A stretch of DNA of 64,000 nucleotides from contig NZ_CP067395.1 in the NCBI RefSeq assembly GCF_017355525.1, forward strand, positions 3,751,001 to 3,815,000, given 5' to 3'. Source of the DNA: Lysobacter enzymogenes (lineage in GTDB: Bacteria > Pseudomonadota > Gammaproteobacteria > Xanthomonadales > Xanthomonadaceae). A model generated the notes under the pieces. That model was not told the origin of the DNA. It did not search any database and saw only the letters and a program-made list of their open reading frames with translations. The translations under genes were made by a program, and so were the position numbers. Below, piece by piece: positions 55,401-62,756 of the stretch; the first letter of the stretch is position 1; each line of letters starts with the position of its first letter.

Positions 55401-56104
55401 ATGGCGACAACGTCGCGTTCCTGCCGCTCGACGACCTGCGCCTGTCGCGCTCGCTCGACGAACTGATCGCGCGCCGCGTCGCCTTCCTGACCGACTACCA
55501 GGACGCCGCCTACGCCAAGCGCTATTCCGACTTCGTCGCCAAGGTGCGCGAGGCCGAGCAAAAGAAGGCGCCGGGCTCGACCGATCTGGCCGAGGCGGTC
55601 GCGCGCTACTTCTTCAAGCTGATGGCCTACAAGGACGAGTACGAAGTCGCGCGCCTGTACACCAGCGGCGAATTCCAGCGCCGCCTGCAGCAGCAGTTCG
55701 ACGGCGACTACAAGCTCAAGTTCCACCTCGCCCCGCCGCTGCTGGCCAAGAAGGACGCGCAAGGCCGTTTGATCAAGCAGGAATTCGGCCCCTGGGTGTT
55801 CACCGCGTTCAAGTGGATGGCCAAGCTGCGCAAGCTGCGCGGCGGCACCTTCGACATCTTCGGCTACACCGAGGAACGCAAGATGGAGCGGCGCCTGATC
55901 GGCGAGTACGAACAGACCGTCGGCGGCCTGCTCGACAAACTCGACGGCGGCAACGTCGACCTCGCCGCGGAAATCGCCGGCATTCCCGAGCACATCCGCG
56001 GCTACGGCCACGTCAAGGAAGAACACCTGCACAAGGCCAAGGCGCGCGAGGCGGAGTTGCTGAAGGAATTCGCTAATCCGTTGCGGATCGTGCAGGCGGC
56101 TTGA
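52412..56104 (+). CDS. Indolepyruvate ferredoxin oxidoreductase, fused subunits
   Basis: A 1230-residue single-chain enzyme oxidatively decarboxylating aryl-2-oxo acids such as indolepyruvate to acyl-CoA. The N-terminal part is the alpha-type domain (GFISGYRGSPLGGFD). The thiamine diphosphate region has HYCSGCPHNTS and GGIGCHYMVTW at about residue 450-480. A cysteine-rich ferredoxin-like region, CEGCGDCGKKSFC with further cysteines up to NGFCPSF, lies at about 650-695. The gamma domain starts near 738 (NILITGVGGTGVVTIGALLGMAG). The C-terminal 250 residues form the tail typical of long aerobic IOR proteins. It is likely used in amino-acid catabolism. A strong terminator follows. Confidence 0.93.
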   Translation: MTSTAELSSPSSANTDLTNSVLDPDYTLEHKYTRQEGRIYLSGVQALVRLPLMQRLRDQAAGLNTAGFISGYRGSPLGGFDLELWRARKHLEAAGVKFTPGLNEDLGATMVWGTQQTNLFPGAKVEGVYGMWYGKGPGVDRTGDVFKHANAAGTSKHGGVLALAADDHACRSSTLPHGSEGEFTSAMMPILNPAGVQDILDMGLIGWAMSRYTGRWVGFKTIAETVESSASVDVNPLALQIVTPDDFVIPAGGLNIRWPDPPMDQEMRLHQYAVKAAQAFARANRIDRIVIDSANARLGIITTGKSYLDVLQALEYLGLDARACADLGIRVYKVGMTWPLEPVGLRAFARGLDDILVVEEKHAFIESQMKESMYNWDGGKRPSIVGKYDENGEWILPSTGELTPARIAGVIARRIQRFHDSEQMRDVLRWMEEKESELALPRVAFPRVPHYCSGCPHNTSTVVPEGSRALGGIGCHYMVTWMDRDTNTFTQMGGEGVTWCGQAGFTETEHVFQNLGDGTYFHSGSLAIRQSVAAGVNITYKILYNDAVAMTGGQPVDGTLSVPQIAHQVRSEGVHTIVLLSDDIAKWNRRELFPSDVEFHDRKELDAIQKRLRQVKGVSVLIYDQTCATEKRRRRKRGKMVDPQKRVMVNSLVCEGCGDCGKKSFCVSVLPKETEFGRKREIDQSNCNKDYSCVNGFCPSFVTVEGGGLKKKKGSSAKDRLNDLPLPQLPALDQPWNILITGVGGTGVVTIGALLGMAGHLEGKGASVLDQTGLAQKGGAVTTHIRIAKTPEDIHAVRIAAGEADLVLGCDMVVVNDYWALSKIRAGRSQVVLNSYEAMPGTFTTRPDMQFPATDIVAAIKLALGDQAPHLVDATQLATALLGDAIAANLFILGYAWQRALVPISFDALMRAIELNGAAIEMNKTAFAWGRLAAIDPRAVAEAAGVTRKVPTAAEATPRDLPHLKPGEWEGNEWGATSAPRATRNEDELRHVPAKADGDNVAFLPLDDLRLSRSLDELIARRVAFLTDYQDAAYAKRYSDFVAKVREAEQKKAPGSTDLAEAVARYFFKLMAYKDEYEVARLYTSGEFQRRLQQQFDGDYKLKFHLAPPLLAKKDAQGRLIKQEFGPWVFTAFKWMAKLRKLRGGTFDIFGYTEERKMERRLIGEYEQTVGGLLDKLDGGNVDLAAEIAGIPEHIRGYGHVKEEHLHKAKAREAELLKEFANPLRIVQAA

Positions 56105-56147
56105 GGCCTTCGGGTCCGCGACGCGCACGCGATCGCACCGTTGGAAC

Positions 56148-56180
56148 GAAACGCCCCGCATCCGCGGGGCGTTTCTTTTT
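56148..56180 (+). terminator. Bidirectional-looking terminator
   Basis: GAAACGCCCCGC (56148-56159) pairs perfectly with GCGGGGCGTTTC (56164-56175) around an ATCC loop, followed by TTTTT. It sits between the oxidoreductase and the convergent anti-sigma gene. Confidence 0.93.
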
Positions 56181-56210
56181 CCCCTTCGCAAGCCGCCGAA
56201 GCTCGCCGGC

Positions 56211-56966
56211 TCAAATCGCCCGCAACGCGTGCCGCACCACATCCGCGCTGGCCGCATCGCCCGCGCTGACCATCGCGTAGTTGTAGCCGCCGCGCGACCA
56301 GTACTGCGCCAGCAGGCCGCCGTCGCGGCGGTCGCCGCGCGGCAGCATGTGGTGGCGCGGGCCGGGCGGGCGGATGTAGAAGCTGATCGCCGCGCCGGCC
56401 GGGTCCTGGTAGACCACCAGCGCCGCGGCGCCCTGGTCGGTGGACAGCGCGCGCGCGCCGACCGGGCGGTAGCCGGCGGCGCTGAGGTCGGGCAGGCGCA
56501 TGGGTTCGCGGAAGTTCGCGTCGAGCCAGGACTGCACATCGCCGGCGACCGCGTCGGTGCGCAGGTCGTGGCGCGCGGCGAACAGCCGGTGCGCGGCGAT
56601 CGCGTCGGCCATCGGCGCGCCGGCCAGCATCGCCGGCGCGGCGGGACGGCTCCATTCGCGCGCCTGCCAGCCGCCGATGCCGCCCACGCCGAGGCTCAGC
56701 AGCACCGCCGCGGCCACGGCGTAGCGCGCGCTGCGGCGGCGCGCGAGGCCCGCACGCAGGCGCGCGGGGTCGAGCGCGGGCTCCAGCGGCGGCAGCGCGC
56801 CGGCGAGCCCGACGCGCAGTTGCTGCGCGTCGCGCTGCCAGGCCTGCAGTTCGGCCAGCCGCTCGGGCTGGCGCGCCAGCCAGGCCTCGACCTCGGCGCG
56901 GCGCGCGGGGTCCAGGCGGCCGTCGATGTAGGCGTGCAGATCGTGTTCGTCGGGGACGTGGGTCAT
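56211..56966 (-). CDS. Membrane anti-sigma factor
   Basis: A 251-residue protein. The N-terminal zinc-finger-like anti-sigma segment (DEHDLHAYIDGRLDPARRAEVEAWLARQPE) is followed by a single membrane helix (about 80-100, YAVAAAVLLSLGVGGIGGW) and a periplasmic domain of about 150 residues. A cysteine is absent from the H-x3-C-x2-C site, so it is of the non-zinc ASD type. It lies 43 bases downstream of the ECF sigma gene and should bind that sigma factor at the membrane. The periplasmic part has RPPGPRHHMLPRGDRRDG and resembles ZrgA/ChrR-like partners of unknown signal. Confidence 0.83.
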   Translation of the reverse strand: MTHVPDEHDLHAYIDGRLDPARRAEVEAWLARQPERLAELQAWQRDAQQLRVGLAGALPPLEPALDPARLRAGLARRRSARYAVAAAVLLSLGVGGIGGWQAREWSRPAAPAMLAGAPMADAIAAHRLFAARHDLRTDAVAGDVQSWLDANFREPMRLPDLSAAGYRPVGARALSTDQGAAALVVYQDPAGAAISFYIRPPGPRHHMLPRGDRRDGGLLAQYWSRGGYNYAMVSAGDAASADVVRHALRAI

Positions 56967-57009
56967 ACGGAACTCGCAAGCGGAAGCGAACAGCGGCGGG
57001 ACGAACGCA

Positions 57010-57525
57010 TCATTTCAGCAATCTCAGCGGCGGCGCGGCGGTCTCGCCGTCGCTGAGCCGGCGCAGCGCCTGGCGCGCGCGCGACAGCCGCGACATCACC
57101 GTGCCGATGGGGACTTCGAGAATATCGGCGACTTCCTGATAGCTCAGGCCTTCGACCGACACCCACAACAGCAGGCTGCGCTGCTCCACCGGCAACTGCT
57201 GCAAGGCCTCCAGCGCCGAGCGCGCGATCGCCTCGCGCTCGGCCGAGGGCTGGCTGTCCGGCGCGCCCAGGCCGGTCCGCGCGAGCACGCCGGCATAGCG
57301 CTGGGCGCGGCGCTGGCCGTCGAGGAACTGGCGGTAGAGGATCGAGAACAGCCACGGCCGCAGCGCCGCCTCGTCGCGGCGCTGGTCCCAGCCGGCGATG
57401 GCGCGCTCGAGCGCGCTCTGGACCAGATCGTCGGCCGCGTGCGGGTCGCGCGCCAGCCAGCGGGCGAAGCGCCGCAGCGAGGGCAGTTGTTCGCGCAGGG
57501 CCTGATCGAGTTCGTGCGGGGACAT
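57010..57525 (-). CDS. ECF RNA polymerase sigma factor
   Basis: A 171-residue extracytoplasmic-function sigma factor. Region 2 (LPSLRRFARWLARDPHAADDLVQSALERAIAGW and RPWLFSILYRQFLDGQRR) binds the -10 element and core. Region 4 (LQQLPVEQRSLLLWVSVEGLSYQEVADILEVPIGTVMSRLSRARQALR) binds the -35. A shared bipartite motif upstream of it and of the divergent catalase gene implies it controls both, and its anti-sigma factor is encoded next. The inducing signal is probably oxidative or photo-oxidative stress. Confidence 0.92.
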   Translation of the reverse strand: MSPHELDQALREQLPSLRRFARWLARDPHAADDLVQSALERAIAGWDQRRDEAALRPWLFSILYRQFLDGQRRAQRYAGVLARTGLGAPDSQPSAEREAIARSALEALQQLPVEQRSLLLWVSVEGLSYQEVADILEVPIGTVMSRLSRARQALRRLSDGETAAPPLRLLK

Positions 57526-57555
57526 GGGCGCGGTTCGCAGGGGTTCGTCCGGTGT

Positions 57556-57581
57556 GACGCCGCCGGACCCAGTTTATTCCC
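57556..57581 (-). promoter_or_regulatory. ECF-type promoter of the sigma gene
   Basis: On the minus strand GGGAATAA (57581 to 57574) is followed after 13 bases by GCGTC (57560 to 57556) and then ACACC. The same GGGAATAA-N13-GCGTC pattern is found in the opposite direction before the catalase gene. It ends 31 bases upstream of the sigma start codon. Confidence 0.75.
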
Positions 57582-57615
57582 GCGGCCGGTCGCCGCGCCG
57601 TTCAGGACGCGGCGA

Positions 57616-57641
57616 GGGAATAAGCGCCGCGGCCGCGCGTC
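57616..57641 (+). promoter_or_regulatory. ECF-type promoter of the catalase operon
   Basis: GGGAATAA (57616-57623), 13 bases, then GCGTC (57637-57641) and GTACC. It matches the minus-strand copy in both boxes and in spacing. Transcription should start near 57648, so the ATG at 57684, not the upstream GTG at 57648, is the likely start. Confidence 0.75.
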
Positions 57642-57683
57642 GTACCGGTGACGCAGCCACTCCCGCAGCCACGATCGCCCGCC

Positions 57684-58760
57684 ATGAACGAACCCTTCGC
57701 ACCGCCCCGACCGCCCGTCCCGCTCGCCCGCTGGGCCCTGATCGCGCTCGCGGTCGGCGGCCTCGCCGGCGCCTTCGCCTATGTCGCCGGCTACCTCGAC
57801 CCGCAGCGGCTGACGCCGAAGCGCCTGGTCGATCAGTTGCAGACCAACGGCGGCCTGCACCCCGGCTACCGCCGCAACCACGCCAAGGGCGTGTGCGTGA
57901 TCGGCCGCTTCGACAGCAACGGCGCGGCCGCGCCGTACTCGCGCGCGGCCCTGTTCGCTGCGGGTGCGAGCACGCCCCTGGTCGGCCGCTTCGCCCTGCC
58001 CGGCGGCAACCCCTACGCGCCCGACGGCGGCGTGCCGATCCGCAGCCTGGCGCTGCGCCTGACCCAGGCCGACGGCCAGCAATGGCGCACCGGCATGAAC
58101 AACATGCCGGTGTTTCCGGTCGCCACGCCGCAGGCGTTCTTCGAGCAACTGCGCGCGACCGCGCCCGACCCGGCCACCGGCAAGCCCGACCCGGCCAAGC
58201 AAAAGGCGTTCTTCGAGGCGCACCCGGAAACGTCCGCGTTCCGCGCCTGGATCAAGGACCAGAAGCCGTCGGCCAGCTACGCCACCGACAGTTACTACGG
58301 CCTCAACGCGTTCTACTTCGTCGGCGCCGACGGCGCGCGCCATGCGGTGCGCTGGCGGGTCGAGGCCGACAACGGCGCCGCCGCCGCACCGCTCGGCGCG
58401 CAGGACGTGAACACCCTCGCCGCCGAACTCGAACAACGCCTCGCCCGGGGCCCGCTGCGCTGGCGGCTGTGGGCGACGCTGGCCGCGGCCGGCGATCCGG
58501 TCGACGACGCGACCCAAGTCTGGCCGGCGCAGCGCCCGCAGATCGACGCCGGCACGCTGATCCTGGAACGCGCCCAGGACCAGGACAGCGGCGAATGCCG
58601 CGACATCAACTACGACCCGATGGTGCTGCCCGACGGCATCGTCGCCTCGGCCGACCCGCTGCTGCCGGCGCGCTCGGCCGCTTACGCCGAGTCCTACCGC
58701 CGCCGCACCGCCGAGGAAGCGCGTGCCGGCGGCCGTCCGCCGCAGGAGGCCGCGCGATGA
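57684..58760 (+). CDS. Membrane-anchored catalase-family peroxidase (SrpA-like)
   Basis: A 358-residue small heme catalase/peroxidase. A single N-terminal membrane segment (ARWALIALAVGGLAGAFAYVAGY, about residues 15-37) would put the enzyme in the periplasm. The distal heme His is His66 in RRNHAKGV, and the proximal Tyr is in the ARSAAYAESYRRR motif near the C-terminus. It resembles SrpA-type catalases, which use organic or hydrogen peroxide. The next gene, a cytochrome b561, overlaps it by four bases (ATGA) and probably supplies electrons. The operon is divergent from the ECF sigma gene. Confidence 0.88.
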   Translation: MNEPFAPPRPPVPLARWALIALAVGGLAGAFAYVAGYLDPQRLTPKRLVDQLQTNGGLHPGYRRNHAKGVCVIGRFDSNGAAAPYSRAALFAAGASTPLVGRFALPGGNPYAPDGGVPIRSLALRLTQADGQQWRTGMNNMPVFPVATPQAFFEQLRATAPDPATGKPDPAKQKAFFEAHPETSAFRAWIKDQKPSASYATDSYYGLNAFYFVGADGARHAVRWRVEADNGAAAAPLGAQDVNTLAAELEQRLARGPLRWRLWATLAAAGDPVDDATQVWPAQRPQIDAGTLILERAQDQDSGECRDINYDPMVLPDGIVASADPLLPARSAAYAESYRRRTAEEARAGGRPPQEAAR

Positions 58761-59347
58761 ACGCCGAGACGAATGCCGAACCGACCCGCCGCGACGAAAC
58801 GATGTTCTGGTGGCCGGCGCGCGTGCTGCACTGGCTGATGGCGCTGATGATCCTGACCATGCTGTTCGTCGGCGCGGGCCTGGTCGCGAGCGTGTCGGAA
58901 CGCCACGCCTGGCTGCTGGCGCTGCACAAGCCGCTCGGCGCGGCGATCCTGGTGTTGGCGGTGTTGCGGCTGGCGCTGCGGCTGTGGCGCCGCCCGCCGC
59001 CGCTGCCGCGCGAGCTGAGCGCGGCGCAGCGTTTCGCCGCGCACGCCTCGCACTGGCTGTTGTACGCGCTGATGCTGGCGATGCCGCTGATCGGCTGGGC
59101 GATGCTGTCGGCCGGCGGCTATCCGGTCGACCTCGGCGCCGGGCTGCGCCTGCCGCCGATCGCGCCGTTCGACCCGAGCTGGTTCGCGGCGCTGCGCTGG
59201 CTGCACCGGACCTTGGCGTACGCCTTGTTCGCGCTGGTGCTGCTGCATCTGGCGGCGGCGCTGTATCACGGCCTGATCCGCCGCGACGGGGTGTTGCGCA
59301 GCATGCTGTGGCGGCGGCGCGAGATTGTGGAGCAGGACCTCGGCTGA
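58757..59347 (+). CDS. Cytochrome b561-type membrane electron carrier
   Basis: A 196-residue four-helix membrane protein. The heme-ligand histidines appear in RVLHWLMALM, LHKPLG, ASHWLLYALM and VLLHLAAALYHG, as expected for a di-heme b561 taking electrons from quinol. Co-translation with the catalase-family peroxidase (ATGA overlap) suggests that it reduces the periplasmic peroxidase. The pair looks like a quinol-peroxidase module. A REP pair follows. Confidence 0.88.
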   Translation: MNAETNAEPTRRDETMFWWPARVLHWLMALMILTMLFVGAGLVASVSERHAWLLALHKPLGAAILVLAVLRLALRLWRRPPPLPRELSAAQRFAAHASHWLLYALMLAMPLIGWAMLSAGGYPVDLGAGLRLPPIAPFDPSWFAALRWLHRTLAYALFALVLLHLAAALYHGLIRRDGVLRSMLWRRREIVEQDLG

Positions 59348-59414
59348 GTGGCGATTGCGGCACCGTGCTTTCGGCGCGAACGGCCACAATTCTGCGCGCA
59401 AGCGCCGATTCCGA

Positions 59415-59502
59415 CTGTAGGAGCTGCGCAAGCTGCGACCGCGACATCGCGCTTACGACGCAAACGGCTACCCCGCGGTCGCGGCTCGCGCCGCTCCTAC
59501 AG
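59415..59502. repeat. Inverted GTAG-type REP pair
   Basis: CTGTAGGAGCTGCGCAAGCT type (59415-59442) and an inverted related copy (59475-59502) with a GGCTCGCGCC stem. The two arms are not identical to each other, unlike the pair at 23523. A lone half-unit (GCGGTCGCGGCTCGCGCC) lies at 60655-60672. Confidence 0.78.
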
Positions 59503-59515
59503 GAAGCGATCCGGT

Positions 59516-59818
59516 TTACCCGGCCGGCGGCAGGCCGTGCCCGCCGACCGGCTCGGTTTCGAAATGCGAATCGAACCCCGCGATCATCGGCCGCGCCTTG
59601 GCGATCGTCGCCTGCACCTGCGGCAACGACAACGAGGCGCGATGGCTGTCGGCGTCGTCCCAGACCTCGGTGATCCAGATCGCGTCGCCGTCGCCCGGAT
59701 CGCGCGCGACGATGTAGCTGCGGCAGCCGGGCATCGCGCCCACGTCCTGCAACAGCAGCGCGATCAGCGCGTCGCGCTGGCCCGGCGCGGCTTTCATGCG
59801 GCCGATCAATCCGTACAT
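59516..59818 (-). CDS. ABM-domain (YgiN-like) protein
   Basis: A 100-residue ferredoxin-like ABM protein. It has the MYGLIGRMKAAPGQRDALIALLL start, a GCRSYIVARDPGDGDAIWITEVWDDADSHRASL core with the W-E-V-W and His motif, and a helix at the C-terminus. Family members are dimeric monooxygenases of quinones or antibiotics. The true substrate is unknown. No signal peptide is seen. The ATG at 59818 follows an AGGACACCGCC-like ribosome site. Confidence 0.83.
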   Translation of the reverse strand: MYGLIGRMKAAPGQRDALIALLLQDVGAMPGCRSYIVARDPGDGDAIWITEVWDDADSHRASLSLPQVQATIAKARPMIAGFDSHFETEPVGGHGLPPAG

Positions 59819-59984
59819 GGCGGTGTCCTCGCATGCGGGCGCGGGCCCGCCGGGAGCCGACTCTAGCGCCGTATTGCGGACAGATCGCGGACAGCAAGCT
59901 CGCGAACGGCTGGCTCGCGGAAAGCCAGCGGGGATAGCGGGCCCATAGACAGCCGGCTCGTGGGCACCGGGCCCGCGAACAGGC

Positions 59985-60584
59985 TCAGCGCGCCTCGCGC
60001 GGCAACTCCGCCCGACCCAGCGCGTACGGCAGCAGCCGCGCGATGTTGCGCGCATCGTCGATGCCGCGGTGGTGGGTGCCGGCGAACTCCAGCCGCGCGC
60101 GGCGCACGCCGCCGCCGAGGCCGAACTTGCGGCCCGAGCCTTCGCGCTGCGCGAACAGCCGCTTGATGTTGCGGTGCGGCGCGCCGACCGGATCGGCGAC
60201 GCGGTGGAAGCCGCAGTCCTGCTGCAGCTGATTGCGGTCGTAATCGCCCCACGAACCCCAGATCAGGTCCGGATACGCGCCGCGCCAAGCCTTCAGCGCG
60301 GCGGCCACGTCGGCGAAACCGGGCGCGGCGTCGACCTGCGCCTGGGTGATCGTGGTCAGTTGCGTGCAGAAATCGCTCAGCCGCGGATGCCGCACCGGCC
60401 GCACGAAACTCTGGAATTCGTCGACCACGCGCAACGTCGCGGTTTCGACCATCACCGCGCCGATCTCGATGATCTCCATCTGCTGGCGCGGCACCGACCC
60501 GTCGTTGGCGCAGGTCGCTTCGAAGTCGATCAGCAGGTAATGCGCGGGTTCTCGTTCTGGTTCTTTTTCGATGTTTTCGTTCAT
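59985..60584 (-). CDS. DEDDh 3'-5' exonuclease (ERI1/KapD-like)
   Basis: A 199-residue exonuclease. Motif Exo I is LLIDFEATC, with catalytic Asp and Glu. Motif Exo II is WGSWGDYDRNQL, with Asp. Motif Exo III is HHRGIDDARNIARLL, with the DEDDh His and Asp. It resembles KapD and ERI1, which trim RNA 3' ends. The protein is cytosolic. The N-terminus is acidic. The gene stands alone, downstream of an M61 peptidase on the same strand but separated by 96 bases and a REP fragment. Confidence 0.88.
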   Translation of the reverse strand: MNENIEKEPEREPAHYLLIDFEATCANDGSVPRQQMEIIEIGAVMVETATLRVVDEFQSFVRPVRHPRLSDFCTQLTTITQAQVDAAPGFADVAAALKAWRGAYPDLIWGSWGDYDRNQLQQDCGFHRVADPVGAPHRNIKRLFAQREGSGRKFGLGGGVRRARLEFAGTHHRGIDDARNIARLLPYALGRAELPREAR

Positions 60585-60680
60585 AGCGCGGCATTGTCGC
60601 GCGTCCCACGCTGTCGCCGCCGCACCGCCGGTCGGCCGCCAAACGGCGGCCTGCGCGGTCGCGGCTCGCGCCGGAACGGC

Positions 60681-62576
60681 TTACTTCGGCGCGAAAATCT
60701 TCGACAGGCGATCCGGCGCACCGTCGATCCGCTCCAGCCGCGGGTAACGCAAGCCGCCGCGGTAATCGATGCGCACGCTGCGCACCGCATCGCCGTTGCG
60801 CACGATCAGCTCGATCGGCTGCTTGCCGTCCTTGTTCGCGCCGACCGCGTCCTTGAGCCGCTCGCCGCTGGCGCTGTAGCCGTTGATCGCGATCAGCGTG
60901 CTGCCCGGAGCGATGCCGGCGTCGAAGGCCGGGCCGTCCCAGCGCACCGCGACGACGTTGTTGTCGTTGGACAGGCTCAGGCCGAGCGAATAGGTCAGGT
61001 CGGTCTGCTTGCGGTCGCTTTCGGCGAGCTTGGCGTATTCGCTCGGCGTGTCGGCGAAGCTCAGCTTCCAGCCGCTCGCGGCCAAGCCGTCCAGCGGCGC
61101 GGCGCGCGCGTCCAGGCGCTCGCGCAGGAACCCGGCCCAGTCGAACGGCGCGACCTTGTCGAGCGCGGCGACCACGTCCTCGAACTCGTACGGCTTGACC
61201 TCGAAATCGCCGTCGGCGCCGCGGAAGAAGCCGCGCGCGAAGTCGTCGAGCGAGCGCTTCTCGCCGCTCAGCGCGCGCAGCTTGGCGTCGACCGCCAGCC
61301 ACACCAGCTGGCCGCCGCTGTAGTAGTCCTCGCTGAGCTGGTAGCTCGAATACGATTTGGGCCGGCGCATCGAAATCACCGGATCCATCGTGGTGTCCTG
61401 CAACGGCCGCCAGCTCAGGCCCGGGCGGTCCTCGGCGTAGCGCGCGGCCACCAGCGCCAGCGCGTCGCGCGCGAACTCGGGCTTCCACAAGCCCGAACGC
61501 GCGGCCAGCACATAACCCCAGTACTGGGTCTGGCCTTCGTACACCCACAGCAGGCTGTCGCGCAGCGGCTGGTTGAAGTTGCCCGCGACCAGCCCGGCCG
61601 GACGGCGGAATTTGCCGTTCCAGGCGTGGGTGTACTCGTGCGCGAGCAGATCGCGGCCGAGCGCGCTGCTGCCGTCCCAGCCGGTGAAGTAGTCGGCGTC
61701 GACGCCGTTCTCGCTGGAGCGATGGTGTTCCAGGCCGATCCCGCTCATCTGGCCCGACAGCGCCAGCAGGAAATCGTAATGGTCGTAAGGCTGCGAGCCG
61801 AACAGCTTGACCGCCTGCGTCACCAGTTCGCGGTGCGGCTTGAGCTGTTCGGGCTTGGCTTCGAGGAACTTGGCCGCGTCGGCGACCAGATTCAATCGCA
61901 CCGGAATCTTCGCGCCCGGGGCCAGATCGATCTGCTTGTAATGGCGGCCGGCGAACACCGGCGAATCCAGCAAGGTGTTGAGCGGCACCGGGCGGAAGCG
62001 CAGGGTGTCGCCCTGGCGCGCGTCCAGTTCCAGCGCGGTGCCGGCCTGCCAGCCGGCCGGCAGTTTCAGGCTCGGCGCCACCTGGATGCCGCGCGCGTAG
62101 TAACCGGCCGGATACAGCGCGACCTGGTTCCATTGCACGTTGAGCATGTCGGCGGTCATCACCACCCGCCCCTGGTTGCCCGCGGTCGGGGTCAGCATGT
62201 CGAACTCGATGTCCAACTCGCCGACGCCCTGCGGCACCTCGAGCTTGAACGCGTACACGTCGAGCGGATCGCGCGCCCAGGCGATGGCCTGGCCGTTGCC
62301 GCGCACGCGCAGGCCGGCGAGCTTGTCGATCGGGCCGGTCGGCGAATGGTTGCCCTGGATCCACTGCGGGAACAGCAAGGTCAGCGGCCCGGCCTGCACC
62401 GGCAGGCGCTGGCGCGCGTGCAGCACGCGCCGGGCGATGTCGCTGGCGTCGACCTCCAGTTGCACGGTGCCGGGGTACGGCCGGTCCTGCGGCGGCGCGG
62501 TCTGCGCGCGCGCGGCGTGCCAGGGCAGCGCAGCGGCGATCAGCAAGGGCAACAGGGCGAGCGGGGATCGGCGCAT
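60681..62576 (-). CDS. M61-family metallopeptidase, secreted
   Basis: A 631-residue precursor with a signal peptide (SPLALLPLLIAAALPWHAARAQ). The beta-sandwich N-terminal domain is followed by a thermolysin-like catalytic domain with the zinc motif HEYTH (His313, Glu314, His317) in LLAHEYTHAWNG and a second Glu in the YEGQTQYWG region. A C-terminal PDZ domain is visible (SLGLSLSNDNN, then GPAFDAGIAPGSTLIAINGYS). M61 glycyl aminopeptidases act in the periplasm or outside the cell. The ATG at 62576 gives the signal peptide. The upstream open frame is artefactual. Confidence 0.92.
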   Translation of the reverse strand: MRRSPLALLPLLIAAALPWHAARAQTAPPQDRPYPGTVQLEVDASDIARRVLHARQRLPVQAGPLTLLFPQWIQGNHSPTGPIDKLAGLRVRGNGQAIAWARDPLDVYAFKLEVPQGVGELDIEFDMLTPTAGNQGRVVMTADMLNVQWNQVALYPAGYYARGIQVAPSLKLPAGWQAGTALELDARQGDTLRFRPVPLNTLLDSPVFAGRHYKQIDLAPGAKIPVRLNLVADAAKFLEAKPEQLKPHRELVTQAVKLFGSQPYDHYDFLLALSGQMSGIGLEHHRSSENGVDADYFTGWDGSSALGRDLLAHEYTHAWNGKFRRPAGLVAGNFNQPLRDSLLWVYEGQTQYWGYVLAARSGLWKPEFARDALALVAARYAEDRPGLSWRPLQDTTMDPVISMRRPKSYSSYQLSEDYYSGGQLVWLAVDAKLRALSGEKRSLDDFARGFFRGADGDFEVKPYEFEDVVAALDKVAPFDWAGFLRERLDARAAPLDGLAASGWKLSFADTPSEYAKLAESDRKQTDLTYSLGLSLSNDNNVVAVRWDGPAFDAGIAPGSTLIAINGYSASGERLKDAVGANKDGKQPIELIVRNGDAVRSVRIDYRGGLRYPRLERIDGAPDRLSKIFAPK

Positions 62577-62756
62577 GTACGGACTCCAGGACGCAGGACA
62601 CGAAAAACCCATCCTACTCACCGCGCCCGCACGCCGGCCCCCTGCCATTGGGCATGGGTCGGCGATACCGCGACGCCGGTACGGCGTAGCGGCAAATTGC
62701 GCACATCCGCGGCCGGCCGACGCCCGTCGCCGGCGTCCGCGCAGCGCCGTCCGCCG

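Noticed and set aside
52289..56539. Open frame of about 1400 codons on the minus strand opposite the indolepyruvate oxidoreductase
   Set aside because: The plus-strand frame has thiamine, Fe-S and gamma-domain motifs. The minus-strand one has none and has a low-complexity composition.
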